DNA of 64,000 nucleotides from Ruficoccus sp. ZRK36 (lineage in GTDB: Bacteria; Verrucomicrobiota; Verrucomicrobiia; Opitutales; Cerasicoccaceae): positions 1,627,501 through 1,691,500 of the forward strand of contig NZ_CP080649.1 of assembly GCF_019603315.1 (NCBI RefSeq). Reading direction: 5' to 3'. The position numbers and the translations under genes were made by a program. Under the pieces are notes generated by a model. That model ran no database searches. It was not told where the DNA came from and worked only from the letters and a program-made list of their open reading frames with translations. Each line of letters starts with the position of its first letter. The stretch's first letter is position 1. Below are positions 34,201 to 42,670 of the stretch, piece by piece.

Positions 34201-36138
34201 TCACTGAAACCGGACCAACGCAAACGCATAAGGCTCAGACAAGGTTACGGTAATCTTGTTGTCGATGAATGTGGTTTCGACCGGGCTATAGACCGGTTCA
34301 ACCGTCGTTCCAAAAGGAAGAGAAAAGTCGTAGCTCGCATCGTCGGCGCCATTGCGATAGACGGCCAGGTACCCTTCTGATTCATCGGGAGCGATCGAGA
34401 TAATGCCGCTCCAGGAACCTTCCTCAGGCAAGTCACCCACTGCGTTGGTCAAGTAATCTGCGAGTTTTTCTCGGATGGGGGCCATCTTTTGAAAGAAAGC
34501 TTTCATCCGACTACGTTTCTCGTGGGAGGTATTCTCAATCAATCCCCAGTAAAGCGGCGTGGCAAAGAGGGTGGTGCCAAGAATGTAATTGAGGGGATAG
34601 TCGTCGATTTGCGGCATCATCTCCAGCTCGCACTGGCGCACTGGCGCATACTTGAGCGCCTGCCAGAGGTTCCCCAGAGCCATATGGGGATGGTAATAGC
34701 GATGATCTGGGATATCGCGTCCACGGTTTTCCAAAAAGAGACGCCCGTAGTCCAGTGCGAAGTCCAGGTTGGGCCTGTTGCGGCGGGTGACATCCATCGA
34801 TACCACCAGCCCAGGGATTGCTGCCTTGAGCTCTTCCATCAATTGGCGGTACATCTCGTAATGCAGGTTTGCATCACCGAGCATCGTGTTGAACGCGGTT
34901 AATTGGTAGAGGTCGAATTTGAAGTGCCGGATACCAAATTCTGTGTAAAAAGAAATCAGCTTGTCCTTCATAAACGCGAAGCAATCCGGCTTCATCAATT
35001 CAATTGGACTATAGCCGCGCCCATCGCCGATCTCTCCGTTTAACTCTGTGCACTTGAAGTCGTCCGTGCGCGCGAGCCAATTCCAGGGATTATTTTCAAG
35101 CATCGTGTCGTGGCATTCTGCGCCGTCCCACTGCACCATCTTGGGGTGGCGAATATCGAGGCCCAGCGGATTGCACCAGAGCCCGAGTTCGATCCCCAAC
35201 CGCTTCGCTTTCTGAGCCAATACGGTGAAGCGATTAGGGAACTTAACCTCATCAATCTCGCCCATGAAGAGGGAAAACCAACCATCGTCGATGAAGACGA
35301 CGTTCACGCCAGACTCTGCGGCACAGGTGAGCTCACGGTCGATCGCCGCTTCGTCGACGCCAAGAGTCAGGTCCGGCCACGAATTGGATAACACCTCGGT
35401 ATACGCACTTGCGGGAAAGTCGGCGTAGCGTTCCCGTTGATAGCGCTTTAGTCCCCAATCAGACGACAGCCCGACGACTACACCATTCGCTCGGCGAACC
35501 TCGTCGGGGCGCAAATTGTCAAAGCCCAACCCCACCATGCGTATGGCAGAGGTGTCTTCGTTGACGATGAAGTCATACTCGCCCTTGATCGGCTGGCAAT
35601 CAGGCATCGGACCTTCCTTGTAGACGAATATGTCATCACTTACAAAGAACGCCCCCTGATGTTTGCCTATGGTCGCCTCAGACTCAATCAGGCGACGGTT
35701 GCTCTGATCGGTACAATTGAAGTAGTTGACGATCTTAGCATTCCTAGCTGGGTCAGCAAACGCTAGCGCTGCCAGGTCAGAGTAATACATCGCCGCCTTC
35801 GGGGACTCAGTAGTTAGCGTATCATACCAGCGCAGCGCCGGGGCCTCGCGGTAGAAAAACAGGTGCCGCATCAGTGTAATATCCCCGATCTGGTAGCGGA
35901 TCCGATACTCGGTCTGCGAAACAGATTCGTAGCCTTGGTAGACCGGATCGGGTAGATTGACATCGTCGGCCACCAGCGTCCCCCCTGTGGAATACAGGAC
36001 ATTTTTACCGCTACGTTTGTCCACCAGCTCAGTGATCGCAAATACAGGCTCCAGCTCAATTCCGATACGGACGAACTTGTTCTCCCAAGCTATGGAAACT
36101 TGGATTTGCTCTTCTAGTTCAACACTCTGTTTCATCAT
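34201..36138 (-). CDS. GH36-like alpha-galactosidase family enzyme
   Basis: 645 residues from the tandem ATG at 36138 (a GTG at 36168 is possible). An N-terminal beta-sandwich is followed by a TIM barrel: 'NVVFIDDGWFSLFMGEIDEVKFPN', 'KRLGIELGLWCNPLGLDI', FKFDLYQLTAF (Asp about 409, the expected nucleophile, KxD type) and 'SMDVTRRNRPNLDFALDYGR', where the acid/base Asp would lie. No signal peptide, so likely cytoplasmic. GH36 enzymes release alpha-linked galactose or related sugars. Divergent from LacI at 36244 across two weak type II operators. Confidence 0.85.
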   Translation of the reverse strand: MMKQSVELEEQIQVSIAWENKFVRIGIELEPVFAITELVDKRSGKNVLYSTGGTLVADDVNLPDPVYQGYESVSQTEYRIRYQIGDITLMRHLFFYREAPALRWYDTLTTESPKAAMYYSDLAALAFADPARNAKIVNYFNCTDQSNRRLIESEATIGKHQGAFFVSDDIFVYKEGPMPDCQPIKGEYDFIVNEDTSAIRMVGLGFDNLRPDEVRRANGVVVGLSSDWGLKRYQRERYADFPASAYTEVLSNSWPDLTLGVDEAAIDRELTCAAESGVNVVFIDDGWFSLFMGEIDEVKFPNRFTVLAQKAKRLGIELGLWCNPLGLDIRHPKMVQWDGAECHDTMLENNPWNWLARTDDFKCTELNGEIGDGRGYSPIELMKPDCFAFMKDKLISFYTEFGIRHFKFDLYQLTAFNTMLGDANLHYEMYRQLMEELKAAIPGLVVSMDVTRRNRPNLDFALDYGRLFLENRGRDIPDHRYYHPHMALGNLWQALKYAPVRQCELEMMPQIDDYPLNYILGTTLFATPLYWGLIENTSHEKRSRMKAFFQKMAPIREKLADYLTNAVGDLPEEGSWSGIISIAPDESEGYLAVYRNGADDASYDFSLPFGTTVEPVYSPVETTFIDNKITVTLSEPYAFALVRFQ

Positions 36139-36143
36139 CGGTT

Positions 36144-36155
36144 GTTTATGTATTC
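36144..36155. promoter_or_regulatory. Type II operator, imperfect, at GH36-like start
   Basis: GTTTATGTATTC: one good half and one degenerate half, six bases upstream of the GH36-like start codon at 36138. Confidence 0.4.
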
Positions 36156-36197
36156 TAAAAATGGCCACTAATCTTTGATTTAAAAAGGCACATCCTA

Positions 36198-36209
36198 TTT
36201 TACATACAA
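36198..36209. promoter_or_regulatory. Type II operator, imperfect, upstream of second LacI
   Basis: TTTTACATACAA, 35 bp before the LacI start at 36244 and 54 bp from the copy at 36144. Confidence 0.4.
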
Positions 36210-36243
36210 TTTTGAGGCCTGTTTAGTTGCTATTCTACCCCTG

Positions 36244-37344
36244 ATGCCTCAAAAAAAAGACGTCATGAAAGAAAAATCCGGCAAACCGGTTAGCCTCGGA
36301 GACATCGCCAAGGCGGCAAACGTCTCCCGCATGACCGTATCCATGGCATTGCGAAATCACCCTGCAATCCGCCTGGAAGTTCGCAGAAAGATTGCCAAGA
36401 TTGCAAATGAGCTTGGCTACATCCCTGACGCAAGAATGGCGCACCGCATGGAGAAAGTCAGGGAGTCCAAGAAGCGCGAATATGTTCCGATTGCCTGGAT
36501 CGATCAAAACGAGGAGGAAGGCCTCTGGCGCAGCCGACCTTGTCTTAGCCCTTACCTGAATGGTGCCAAAGAACAGTGCGAACAACTTGGGTATCAGCTA
36601 CAAGAGTTTCGACTCAAGGACGTAGGCATGTCCACGAGACGCCTTTCTCAGATACTTTTCAACCGCGGCATTCAGGGGATCATCGTGGCCCCTCCCAATT
36701 CCGTCTTCATGACGAGCCTGGATTTGAACTGGGATCGTTATGCCGCCGTAACCTTTGGGAAGTCACTCGCTACACCTCGTCTACATTGCGTAGTGCAGGA
36801 TATTTATTATAACATGATGCTGAGCCTGAGACTCCTGCACCGGGTCGGCTATAGGCGTATCGGTGTCCTACTACAGGCTCAGGCAAATAGGCGCTCCCGT
36901 CATCTCCAGCAGGCAGCCGTCGGTTACTTTCATTCTACGCTGCCCAAGGAAGAAATCGTTCCACCCTTGGAGCATGATTACGAGCACATCATTGGGGGAG
37001 AACATGACTATACTCGCGTTGTCGGTGAGAAATTCCCCGATTGGCTAAAAAAGTATCGCCCCGATGTAATTGTGGGAGAGGATAGCCGACTCATTGAGTG
37101 GCTCGGTAAAGAAGGCTATCGGGTCCCTGAAGATATCGGCGTTGTTCATTTATCGCTGGATGACGATTGCCTGGATTGGGCAGGTATCTTTTCCAAGAAG
37201 CACAAGATCGGCGCGGCTGCGGCCAATACAGTGATCTCACTGGTGCAGAACCATCAATTTGGTCCGCCCGAAGATCCGATGGAAATTACGATCCAAGGCC
37301 TATCCCAGTCTGGAAAAACTCTTTTGGTCCCGAAACCCCAATAA
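36244..37344 (+). CDS. LacI-family transcriptional regulator (paralogue of 33083)
   Basis: 366 residues. HTH 'VSLGDIAKAANVSRMTVSMAL' at residues 16-36, hinge 'LGYIPDARMAHRMEKVRESK', then the ligand domain ('GYRRIGVLLQAQANRRSR', 'DDDCLDWAGIFSKKHKIGA'). The recognition helix (SRMTVSMAL) is nearly the same as in the paralogue at 33083 (SRMTVSLAL), so both may bind the same TTTTA-N2-TAAAA sites while sensing different ligands. Divergent from the GH36-like gene. Confidence 0.93.
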   Translation: MPQKKDVMKEKSGKPVSLGDIAKAANVSRMTVSMALRNHPAIRLEVRRKIAKIANELGYIPDARMAHRMEKVRESKKREYVPIAWIDQNEEEGLWRSRPCLSPYLNGAKEQCEQLGYQLQEFRLKDVGMSTRRLSQILFNRGIQGIIVAPPNSVFMTSLDLNWDRYAAVTFGKSLATPRLHCVVQDIYYNMMLSLRLLHRVGYRRIGVLLQAQANRRSRHLQQAAVGYFHSTLPKEEIVPPLEHDYEHIIGGEHDYTRVVGEKFPDWLKKYRPDVIVGEDSRLIEWLGKEGYRVPEDIGVVHLSLDDDCLDWAGIFSKKHKIGAAAANTVISLVQNHQFGPPEDPMEITIQGLSQSGKTLLVPKPQ

Positions 37345-37487
37345 CACCAGAGCCATCTAACGATTTAAAAACGTTTACCGGCACTGGGGCTCCTGGCTGC
37401 TTGGACTTCAGCTCACCGAGCATTTCCTAGTGCCTTTGCTATAATATGGCTCCAACTCAGGGAACCACAGGCATCAACGGTTATCTC

Positions 37488-38870
37488 TTAACTCTCGGGT
37501 GAAAGTCTCTTAATCGTGTAAGTATGCGCAACAGGCTTGTTGAGGGAATAAATGCGATCAAAAAGAGGCTGTATCTCTTTTAGCATGTCACCCTGCTTGG
37601 GCTTTATTTTGATATAATCTTTATAAAGATTAATGTAATAGTTACGGTATGCGCTGTCGGTATCTTCAAGTCTGGATATTTCATTTTCTAAGCACTTGAT
37701 TCGGTCATCTATCGTAGGATCAGTAAGATTGTCAAAGAGCGATCCGTGCTCAACTTTAGCGATGTTACGCAGTTGCTTAGTAAGGTCAGCATAAGCGTAA
37801 ACGGCATTTTTAACTGCAACTGCCTGCCTGTATTGAGGAGTCTTTTCATTTACAGCTAAATTGACACCGGCAGCAAATATGTCCGCACTGCCGTAAAGCA
37901 CAGGCTCCCCATCAATGGACAGCTCGTAATCACCTTTCTTAAGTCCTGAGACCGTCAGCACCTCCTGATTCAGGTCTTCTGTGAACGGAACCAGTTCCAA
38001 AGCATATTGTGCGTCGCGACTAACTGGAAAGGGGAGCGCTTTAGCCAAACAGGTAAACGAAATGCCATCATCAGTCTTCGAGCACTGCGTGACATCACAG
38101 TTCTCTTCTTTCATTATACTTGGCTGGGTGGCATCAATATTGACTGTCGACACAATCGGGCTGACGCCCTGTGCCTTGAGAATGAGATAGGCCATGACAA
38201 GGTGCCCCACAGCCCTTGGGTGTACGCGATCCGGCCCGATCAACGTAAAGTCAGGATGGTCCTTTTGCTCCTCAATATTGATTCGCTCCATCTCGCCTGT
38301 TATGTCGATAAACTCAGCATCGTACTTGTCCGCAATGGCCTTGATCTTTGGCGAGAAGCTCTTGATTGCCTCGTTTACGCCAACCATTCGCGCTCGTGCC
38401 TGTGTGCCAGTTTCATCGACGGGCGTAAGTGTGATCAGCGTTGGACGTACTCCATTCTCTGTTAGCATTTTAACTAAACCATCCATACTCTCCAAATGTG
38501 AGTCGATGCGCCTTTCTTTTTCATTTTCTTCGACGCTACCATTGTCTTCGTATAGCCAATAACCAATGTCATTCAGGCCTATGTTGACCGTGGCTCGGTT
38601 GGGGTTGAATGGCTTAATGTCCCAATCAAAACGCTTAAGGACTCCAGATGCTGAATCACCTGCAACGCCAAAATTGCGCGAGACGATGTCCTTATAGGGG
38701 TAGCGAGTGGCATAAAAGGTTTGCAGCTGCCAATGGTACGTACCGGCATGAGTGATACTCGCTCCAATAAATGCGATACGATCGCCATCCTCAAATGGGG
38801 TAGCACTGCTGCCAAACGTAGCCAAGGACAACCCTAGGCAAGCTAGTATAATACTAGATATTTTTTTCAT
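37488..38870 (-). CDS. Secreted SGNH hydrolase with C-terminal extension
   Basis: 460 residues from the ATG at 38870 (GGAAG nearby). Signal peptide MKKISSIILACLGLSLATFGSSA. SGNH motifs: FIGASITHAG (Ser38), 'NFGVAGDSASG', 'NIGLNDIG' and DRVHPRAVGHL. The last about 230 residues form a beta domain plus helices and have no recognised motif. Expected to act as a carbohydrate esterase in locus III. A weak type II operator lies 114 bp upstream. Confidence 0.85.
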   Translation of the reverse strand: MKKISSIILACLGLSLATFGSSATPFEDGDRIAFIGASITHAGTYHWQLQTFYATRYPYKDIVSRNFGVAGDSASGVLKRFDWDIKPFNPNRATVNIGLNDIGYWLYEDNGSVEENEKERRIDSHLESMDGLVKMLTENGVRPTLITLTPVDETGTQARARMVGVNEAIKSFSPKIKAIADKYDAEFIDITGEMERINIEEQKDHPDFTLIGPDRVHPRAVGHLVMAYLILKAQGVSPIVSTVNIDATQPSIMKEENCDVTQCSKTDDGISFTCLAKALPFPVSRDAQYALELVPFTEDLNQEVLTVSGLKKGDYELSIDGEPVLYGSADIFAAGVNLAVNEKTPQYRQAVAVKNAVYAYADLTKQLRNIAKVEHGSLFDNLTDPTIDDRIKCLENEISRLEDTDSAYRNYYINLYKDYIKIKPKQGDMLKEIQPLFDRIYSLNKPVAHTYTIKRLSPES

Positions 38871-38983
38871 ACTTCCATGTTTTATTCTTAAATATCTAAT
38901 GGACATGGCCTTGCGGCATATTAATCCGTCCATGGCGGCACTAATACAGCGATTAGACCCGAACGGATCAACAAGCATTCTAC

Positions 38984-38994
38984 TTTATATAAAA
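38984..38994. promoter_or_regulatory. Type II operator-like site upstream of SGNH gene
   Basis: TTTATATAAAA with centre TA instead of TG/CA; 114 bp upstream of the start at 38870. Confidence 0.35.
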
Positions 38995-39446
38995 CTCACC
39001 TCGACCATACGCCTGCAACACACCCAGGCTTTTCGCGTAGAAAGAAATCCCAACCGTACAACCATCAACCCAAGGCTCGGCCCGGCGTTGACTCCCTCAA
39101 GCACCTATATCAACCCTACTGGCTAACGAATCACCGTGGCTCACATCGGGTAACTCGACCAAGACCGCTGCTGCCGCGTCCTTGTTCTGGTCGTGAGTCA
39201 GTGTTGTAAGGATCGTCTGCCCTTCAGAGGTTTCGTTCAAGTACCGCACCTCTAATTTCTGCCTTTCGGCGGTCAGCCTTGCTGTGATTCCTGAGGTTTC
39301 GACGGACGCGTTTGCTGTTTTGGTGGAGAAGATCGGCGACGGACTGCTTCAGCGCTCGAATTGAGGGCTGCGAGAGCTTGAGTCGACCTGTGGGCCATTG
39401 GTTTTGGTTGGATGATTGGCCGATCCAGAGATTACAGATTTCCACG

Positions 39447-39477
39447 AAAAAACCCGCAGTGATTGCTGCGGGTTTTT
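39447..39477 (-). terminator. Intrinsic terminator after tRNA 3' end (right copy)
   Basis: Minus-strand CCCGCA..TGCGGG stem with T-run, identical in stem and loop to 23216-23245. Confidence 0.75.
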
Positions 39478-39484
39478 CAAAAAG

Positions 39485-39512
39485 TGGCGGGATGGACGGG
39501 ACTCGAACCCGC
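39485..39512 (-). repeat. tRNA 3'-end fragment (att core), right copy
   Basis: The same 28 bases as 23252-23279. The DNA beyond 39512 does not provide the 5' half of a tRNA, so the intact gene should lie outside this window, to the right if elements are stacked. Confidence 0.75.
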
Positions 39513-39617
39513 GATTCGATTTTTCCTTTATTGAGATTATTTTGAGAATTTTATTTGTTGTAAATCAACATCTTACGTTTTTATTAGACGGATATGTGCA
39601 TGCTGACAGCTATTTAG

Positions 39618-39640
39618 TGTGGTAACTTTGTGGTAACCTT
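39618..39640. repeat. Tandem TGTGGTAAC boxes before integrase
   Basis: TGTGGTAACTT is followed directly by TGTGGTAACCTT, an 11-base tandem repeat 35 bp upstream of the recombinase ATG. Possible recombinase or excisionase arm sites. Confidence 0.4.
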
Positions 39641-39674
39641 GACTATCAAATCTAATTGGATAGATGGTATGTGT

Positions 39675-40883
39675 ATGGCTTCAATACGTCGCATGAAAAA
39701 GTCCAAATATTGGATAGCGACCTTCCGCGATAAGAATGGAAGGAGCCTGACTCGTTCGACAAAGATTGTCCACGGAGGAAGCGTTACGGATCGCGGGCAA
39801 AATCGTAAGCGTGCTTTAGAGATAGCTAATGAATTCGAGGATTTGGCACGGGGATTGGCCCGGAATGAGGCCGCGATCAGAAAAACAGCCTTTGAGTTAG
39901 CATCTATTGCTTCCAAGGACCGTGTTTCCGAGGTCTCTGTTCGGGAATTTTTTGAGGAGTATATAGAATTCAAGGCCAATCAAGGTAAAAAACAGAGCAC
40001 AATGGCTCGCTATTCGGGGGTTGTTGAGCGCCTTTTTGAGGCGATAGGGGATAAGGCCCTGGCACCGATCGAGTCGCTCTCTCCGCAGGATATTGAATCG
40101 TTTATCGCCTATAGGTCTAAGCAGGGGAGAGCCCCCAAGACGATATTGAATGACCTAAAGAACCTAAAACCAGCATTCACCCGTTCAATGCGTTATGGTT
40201 CACTTTCCTTTGATCCGATTGCTGCTGTCAATTTTGAGAACTCGGACAGTATGCCTCACTTGCCCTTCCAGCCGAAAGAAATATATGCAATGTTGGATAC
40301 TTTGGAGAGAGTCGACTTGAGTTTGGGAACGGATCCACAAGATTGGATGGTTGTTATTGCGTTAGGCTATTACACTGGGATGCGTCTTGGGGACTGCTCA
40401 AACCGGTTTTGGCATGAATTTGATCTGAATAATAACGTACTTAAATATGTGCCAGAAAAGACAAAAGGCCGGGGTCAGCTTAAAGAAGTTATCGTTCCGG
40501 TTCATCCTGATATGCAGGATATCTTGGCTGGCATGAACAGAGGAATGAAAGGTTTTCTGACGCCCTCAATGCGTGATACTGATAAGCATCGGGACCGCTC
40601 GTGGCTTTCAAAGCAGTTTATCAAGATTATGGAGGCAGCCAATGTTAATTCCATGCCGATTCGAAATCCTGTTAGTGGTAGGTTGTACAACCAGCGGTCA
40701 TTTCATAGCCTAAGGGCAACATGTAATTCAGTGATGGCTAATGCTGGGGTCAGTCAGGAGATCCGTATGCGTGTGGTTGGGCATGCCTCTAAATATATAA
40801 ACTCTGGCTATACTCATTTTGAGCCTAAGGTTGTTGCTGATGCTGTTTTCCGCATCCCACGACTTAAGGGGCATAAAAGCTAA
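39675..40883 (+). CDS. Tyrosine recombinase (phage-type integrase), intact
   Basis: 402 residues from the ATG at 39675 (MASIRRMKKSKYWIATF). An N-terminal arm-binding region is followed by a SAM-like core domain ('VREFFEEYIEFKANQGKKQ') and a catalytic domain with all expected residues: Arg237 in YTGMRLGD, His344 and Arg347 in HSLR, His370 in VVGHAS and Tyr379 in SGYTHF. It should insert and excise a mobile element at a tRNA 3' end, given its position 160 bp from the att core. It is unlike the decayed integrase at 22.9 kb. It reads toward the gene cluster at 41-46 kb. Confidence 0.92.
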   Translation: MASIRRMKKSKYWIATFRDKNGRSLTRSTKIVHGGSVTDRGQNRKRALEIANEFEDLARGLARNEAAIRKTAFELASIASKDRVSEVSVREFFEEYIEFKANQGKKQSTMARYSGVVERLFEAIGDKALAPIESLSPQDIESFIAYRSKQGRAPKTILNDLKNLKPAFTRSMRYGSLSFDPIAAVNFENSDSMPHLPFQPKEIYAMLDTLERVDLSLGTDPQDWMVVIALGYYTGMRLGDCSNRFWHEFDLNNNVLKYVPEKTKGRGQLKEVIVPVHPDMQDILAGMNRGMKGFLTPSMRDTDKHRDRSWLSKQFIKIMEAANVNSMPIRNPVSGRLYNQRSFHSLRATCNSVMANAGVSQEIRMRVVGHASKYINSGYTHFEPKVVADAVFRIPRLKGHKS

Positions 40884-40998
40884 AATAACATCATACTAAC
40901 GTAGGTGTGTGTAGTGTGTGTGAAAGGTGAATTAAAAAATAAAGCACCTATATATTTCTATGGGTATGAGCTATAGCCCCAGAATATGTAGAGCATGA

Positions 40999-41034
40999 CG
41001 TTGCCCCCCTTTCCGCTTTCGCGGAGGGGCAACG
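40999..41034. terminator. GC-rich hairpin between convergent genes
   Basis: CGTTGCCCC and GGGGCAACG arms with an inner CCGC..GCGG stem. It lies between the convergent recombinase and radical SAM genes. No T-run follows on either strand, so termination is only suggested. Confidence 0.4.
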
Positions 41035-41045
41035 CCGCTTGGGGC

Positions 41046-42020
41046 TTATTCCAAAATGACCCCTTTGTTTTCATAGGGCCTCCACCACTGGTAGCTATTG
41101 CCCTGGCAGTGGTGGAGGAAGCGCAGCTTGTGGGGTGCGATCTTTTTCACTAATGCGAGGTAGGCTTGCCGGGCATGGCCTTCGCGGCGGTAGCCATCCA
41201 TGGCGTCCGGTAGTTGGTAGGCCAAAGTGGTGTAGCCTGCTTGCAGCAAGGCCTTGGCGGTCGTGCGGACGGAACTTTGGTGCCGGCTGATGAATTCTGT
41301 CCAGACGTGCTCACAACGCATGGGGCGGATGGCCTGGAAGATGTCGCGGGCAAATTTCCGATACTCCTTCTGTGGCAAGATCGGCCCGACCACGACGCAG
41401 GTGCGGTAGCCCTCGTTTTGGAGTTGATGAAGCGAGGCAATGCGTTGGGCGGGAGTCGGTGTGCCCGCTTCGAGCGCGGCAGCGAGCGACTCATCGAGCG
41501 TGCTCAGTGAGACGCCGTAGATCATCCGCTCTTTATGCTCTTTTAATGCCTCGGCGATCATGGGAAGCAGATTTCCCCGGCTGAGCAAACGGATCTGCCA
41601 GTGAGTGGCTTTTAGAATACTGCGGCAGATTTCAATGGTCTCATGGGAGAGTTCTTCGTTGGCGCCGACATCGACTTGGGGCGAGCCCAGCACGACCCGC
41701 CGATCGTTCGGGTCGCTGTACTTGGCGGCATAGGTGCGCCCGTCGTAAAGCTGTCGATGCAGGATGTCGGCCGCGTGTCTGCGGCGGATAACGGAACCGC
41801 CCAGTGTAAACGGGCTGAGAGGAGAAAGCGGCGAGCACTTTTTTAACAGTTCGGGCGTGAGGCAGTATGCGCAGGAAAAGGCGCAGGTGCTGCCCGCACT
41901 GAAGGAAAAACCGTCGCACAATTGCTTCGCCTGGTAGTGCGGGTTTTTGCGCAGTATCTTGGGGGAGGATGTGTAGAGAACTGGCTTTCCGTTCATGGTT
42001 TTGGGTGTGATTGACATCAT
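41046..42020 (-). CDS. Radical SAM protein, spore photoproduct lyase-like
   Basis: 324 residues. The iron-sulfur motif is C46-x3-C50-x2-C53 (CAFSCAYC). 'VVLGSPQVDVGANEELSHETIEICRSIL' and 'IRLLSRGNLLPMI' are like those in SPL-type radical SAM enzymes. A C-terminal 'MRCEHVWTEFISRHQSS' and a His-rich 'LRFLHHCQGNSYQWWRPY' follow. It is the last gene of the leftward cluster and starts 36 bp after a terminator. Chemistry would begin with SAM cleavage; the substrate is unknown. True SPL repairs thymine dimers of spores, but this relative sits in a mobile-looking cluster, so a DNA- or protein-modifying role is open. Confidence 0.82.
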   Translation of the reverse strand: MMSITPKTMNGKPVLYTSSPKILRKNPHYQAKQLCDGFSFSAGSTCAFSCAYCLTPELLKKCSPLSPLSPFTLGGSVIRRRHAADILHRQLYDGRTYAAKYSDPNDRRVVLGSPQVDVGANEELSHETIEICRSILKATHWQIRLLSRGNLLPMIAEALKEHKERMIYGVSLSTLDESLAAALEAGTPTPAQRIASLHQLQNEGYRTCVVVGPILPQKEYRKFARDIFQAIRPMRCEHVWTEFISRHQSSVRTTAKALLQAGYTTLAYQLPDAMDGYRREGHARQAYLALVKKIAPHKLRFLHHCQGNSYQWWRPYENKGVILE

Positions 42021-42055
42021 TGAAGTGTGGGTTGGTGATTGATGGGTTGAGGTGA

Positions 42056-42085
42056 ATAAAAAAGGCCGACCTGGCGGGTCGGCCC
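42056..42085 (-). terminator. Terminator T1 (between family A gene and radical SAM)
   Basis: Minus-strand GGGCCGACC..GGTCGGCC stem followed by six T, 36 nt before the radical SAM start codon. Confidence 0.8.
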
Positions 42086-42094
42086 TTGCGGAGT

Positions 42095-42592
42095 TCAGTC
42101 ATCGGAATCGGTCCGGCTGTTGAAGTAATGCATGGCTCGGTCTCGCCTGGCATGCATCCATGTATTGATCTCGTGGATACACATGTCGTTTGCCTCGAGG
42201 AGGACGCGCTCCATCTCGTAGAGTTGAAGCAGGCTAAGCATGTGCTGGGCTGGCAGGATGAACATAGGTTCGCAGCTCGGATGAATGCTGTGCTCAATCA
42301 GGATGGAAGTGGCCTCAATGGCCGAGACCGTGCCTTGGCGGTAGCAGTCCCGCAGGCAGTCCATTTCTGGCCGCTGGGATCCGGTAAACGGAGACGCCGA
42401 TGGCAGCAGCCCGCCGGGGATGTCTCCAAGTCGGTAGTGCTGATCCGGGCTGGATGTGTAGAGCTGGATCGCTTCCAGAAGCGTGAATTCGGCGCCGATA
42501 AGGTTGTTTTCGGCGATCAGTTTAAAGGCGTCCCAGAAGGCTTTTTCGGCCTTGGGCGATACGTAGTTAGGTTTTGGGGATGATGGTGTCAT
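42095..42592 (-). CDS. Unrecognised protein, family A paralogue 1
   Basis: 165 residues from the ATG at 42592 (MTPSSPKPNYVSPKAEKAFWD). Predicted mostly helical. Shares with 42671-43306 and 45256-45813 an opening 'FWDAF/FWAAY/FWDAY', a central 'sAIEAtsiliEhSIHP' matching 'AIHAIHAEIEMSP', and an ending 'LLQLYEMERVLLEANDM..INTWMHARRDRAMHYF'. No catalytic motif, signal peptide or membrane segment. Flanked by terminators on both sides. The function is not known to me. Confidence 0.75.
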   Translation of the reverse strand: MTPSSPKPNYVSPKAEKAFWDAFKLIAENNLIGAEFTLLEAIQLYTSSPDQHYRLGDIPGGLLPSASPFTGSQRPEMDCLRDCYRQGTVSAIEATSILIEHSIHPSCEPMFILPAQHMLSLLQLYEMERVLLEANDMCIHEINTWMHARRDRAMHYFNSRTDSDD

Positions 42593-42622
42593 GATGGTGC
42601 TTGAGTTGTGGGTTGAGGGCAT

Positions 42623-42654
42623 AAAAAAGCGCAGGCAGCCGGAGCCACCTGCGC
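42623..42654 (-). terminator. Terminator T2
   Basis: Minus-strand AGCGCAGG..CCTGCGCT stem with T-run. It is 17 nt after the stop at 42671 and about 31 nt before the start at 42592. Confidence 0.8.
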
Positions 42655-42670
42655 TGGTTTCGTTATAGGT

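Larger units (their letters stand above)
22926..39512. mobile_element. Putative integrative genomic island with carbohydrate cargo (about 16.2 kb period)
   Basis: Bounded by two direct repeats of about 350 bp, each ending in the same 28-bp tRNA 3' end. The cargo is a PL22-like lyase, a GH, a GH36-like enzyme, SSS symporter, SGNH hydrolase, prepilin, PEP-CTERM protein and two LacI regulators. The only integrase inside the boundaries is decayed, so the island is probably fixed now. An intact recombinase lies immediately to the right and may belong to a second element stacked at the same site. Boundaries are seen; mobility is inferred. Confidence 0.6.
39167..39512. repeat. Right long direct repeat (att-like)
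   Basis: About 346 bp matching 22926-23279 in the same orientation, with a net eight-base deletion. The integrase part reads LTAERQK.EVRYLNETSEG..ILTTLTHDQNKDA on the minus strand and then drifts into unrelated sequence with an early stop, so only the N-terminus was copied. Confidence 0.8.
38871..39674. other. Intergenic region: operator, right repeat and integrase leader
   Basis: Contains the SGNH promoter with a TTTATATAAA site, the right long repeat, the tRNA 3' fragment and tandem TGTGGTAAC boxes before the recombinase gene. No further gene seen. Confidence 0.6.

Noticed and set aside
39513-39600. Possible 5' half of a tRNA next to the att core
   Set aside because: The minus strand shows no GGGATGG acceptor start and no D-arm or anticodon-arm pairing at proper distance.
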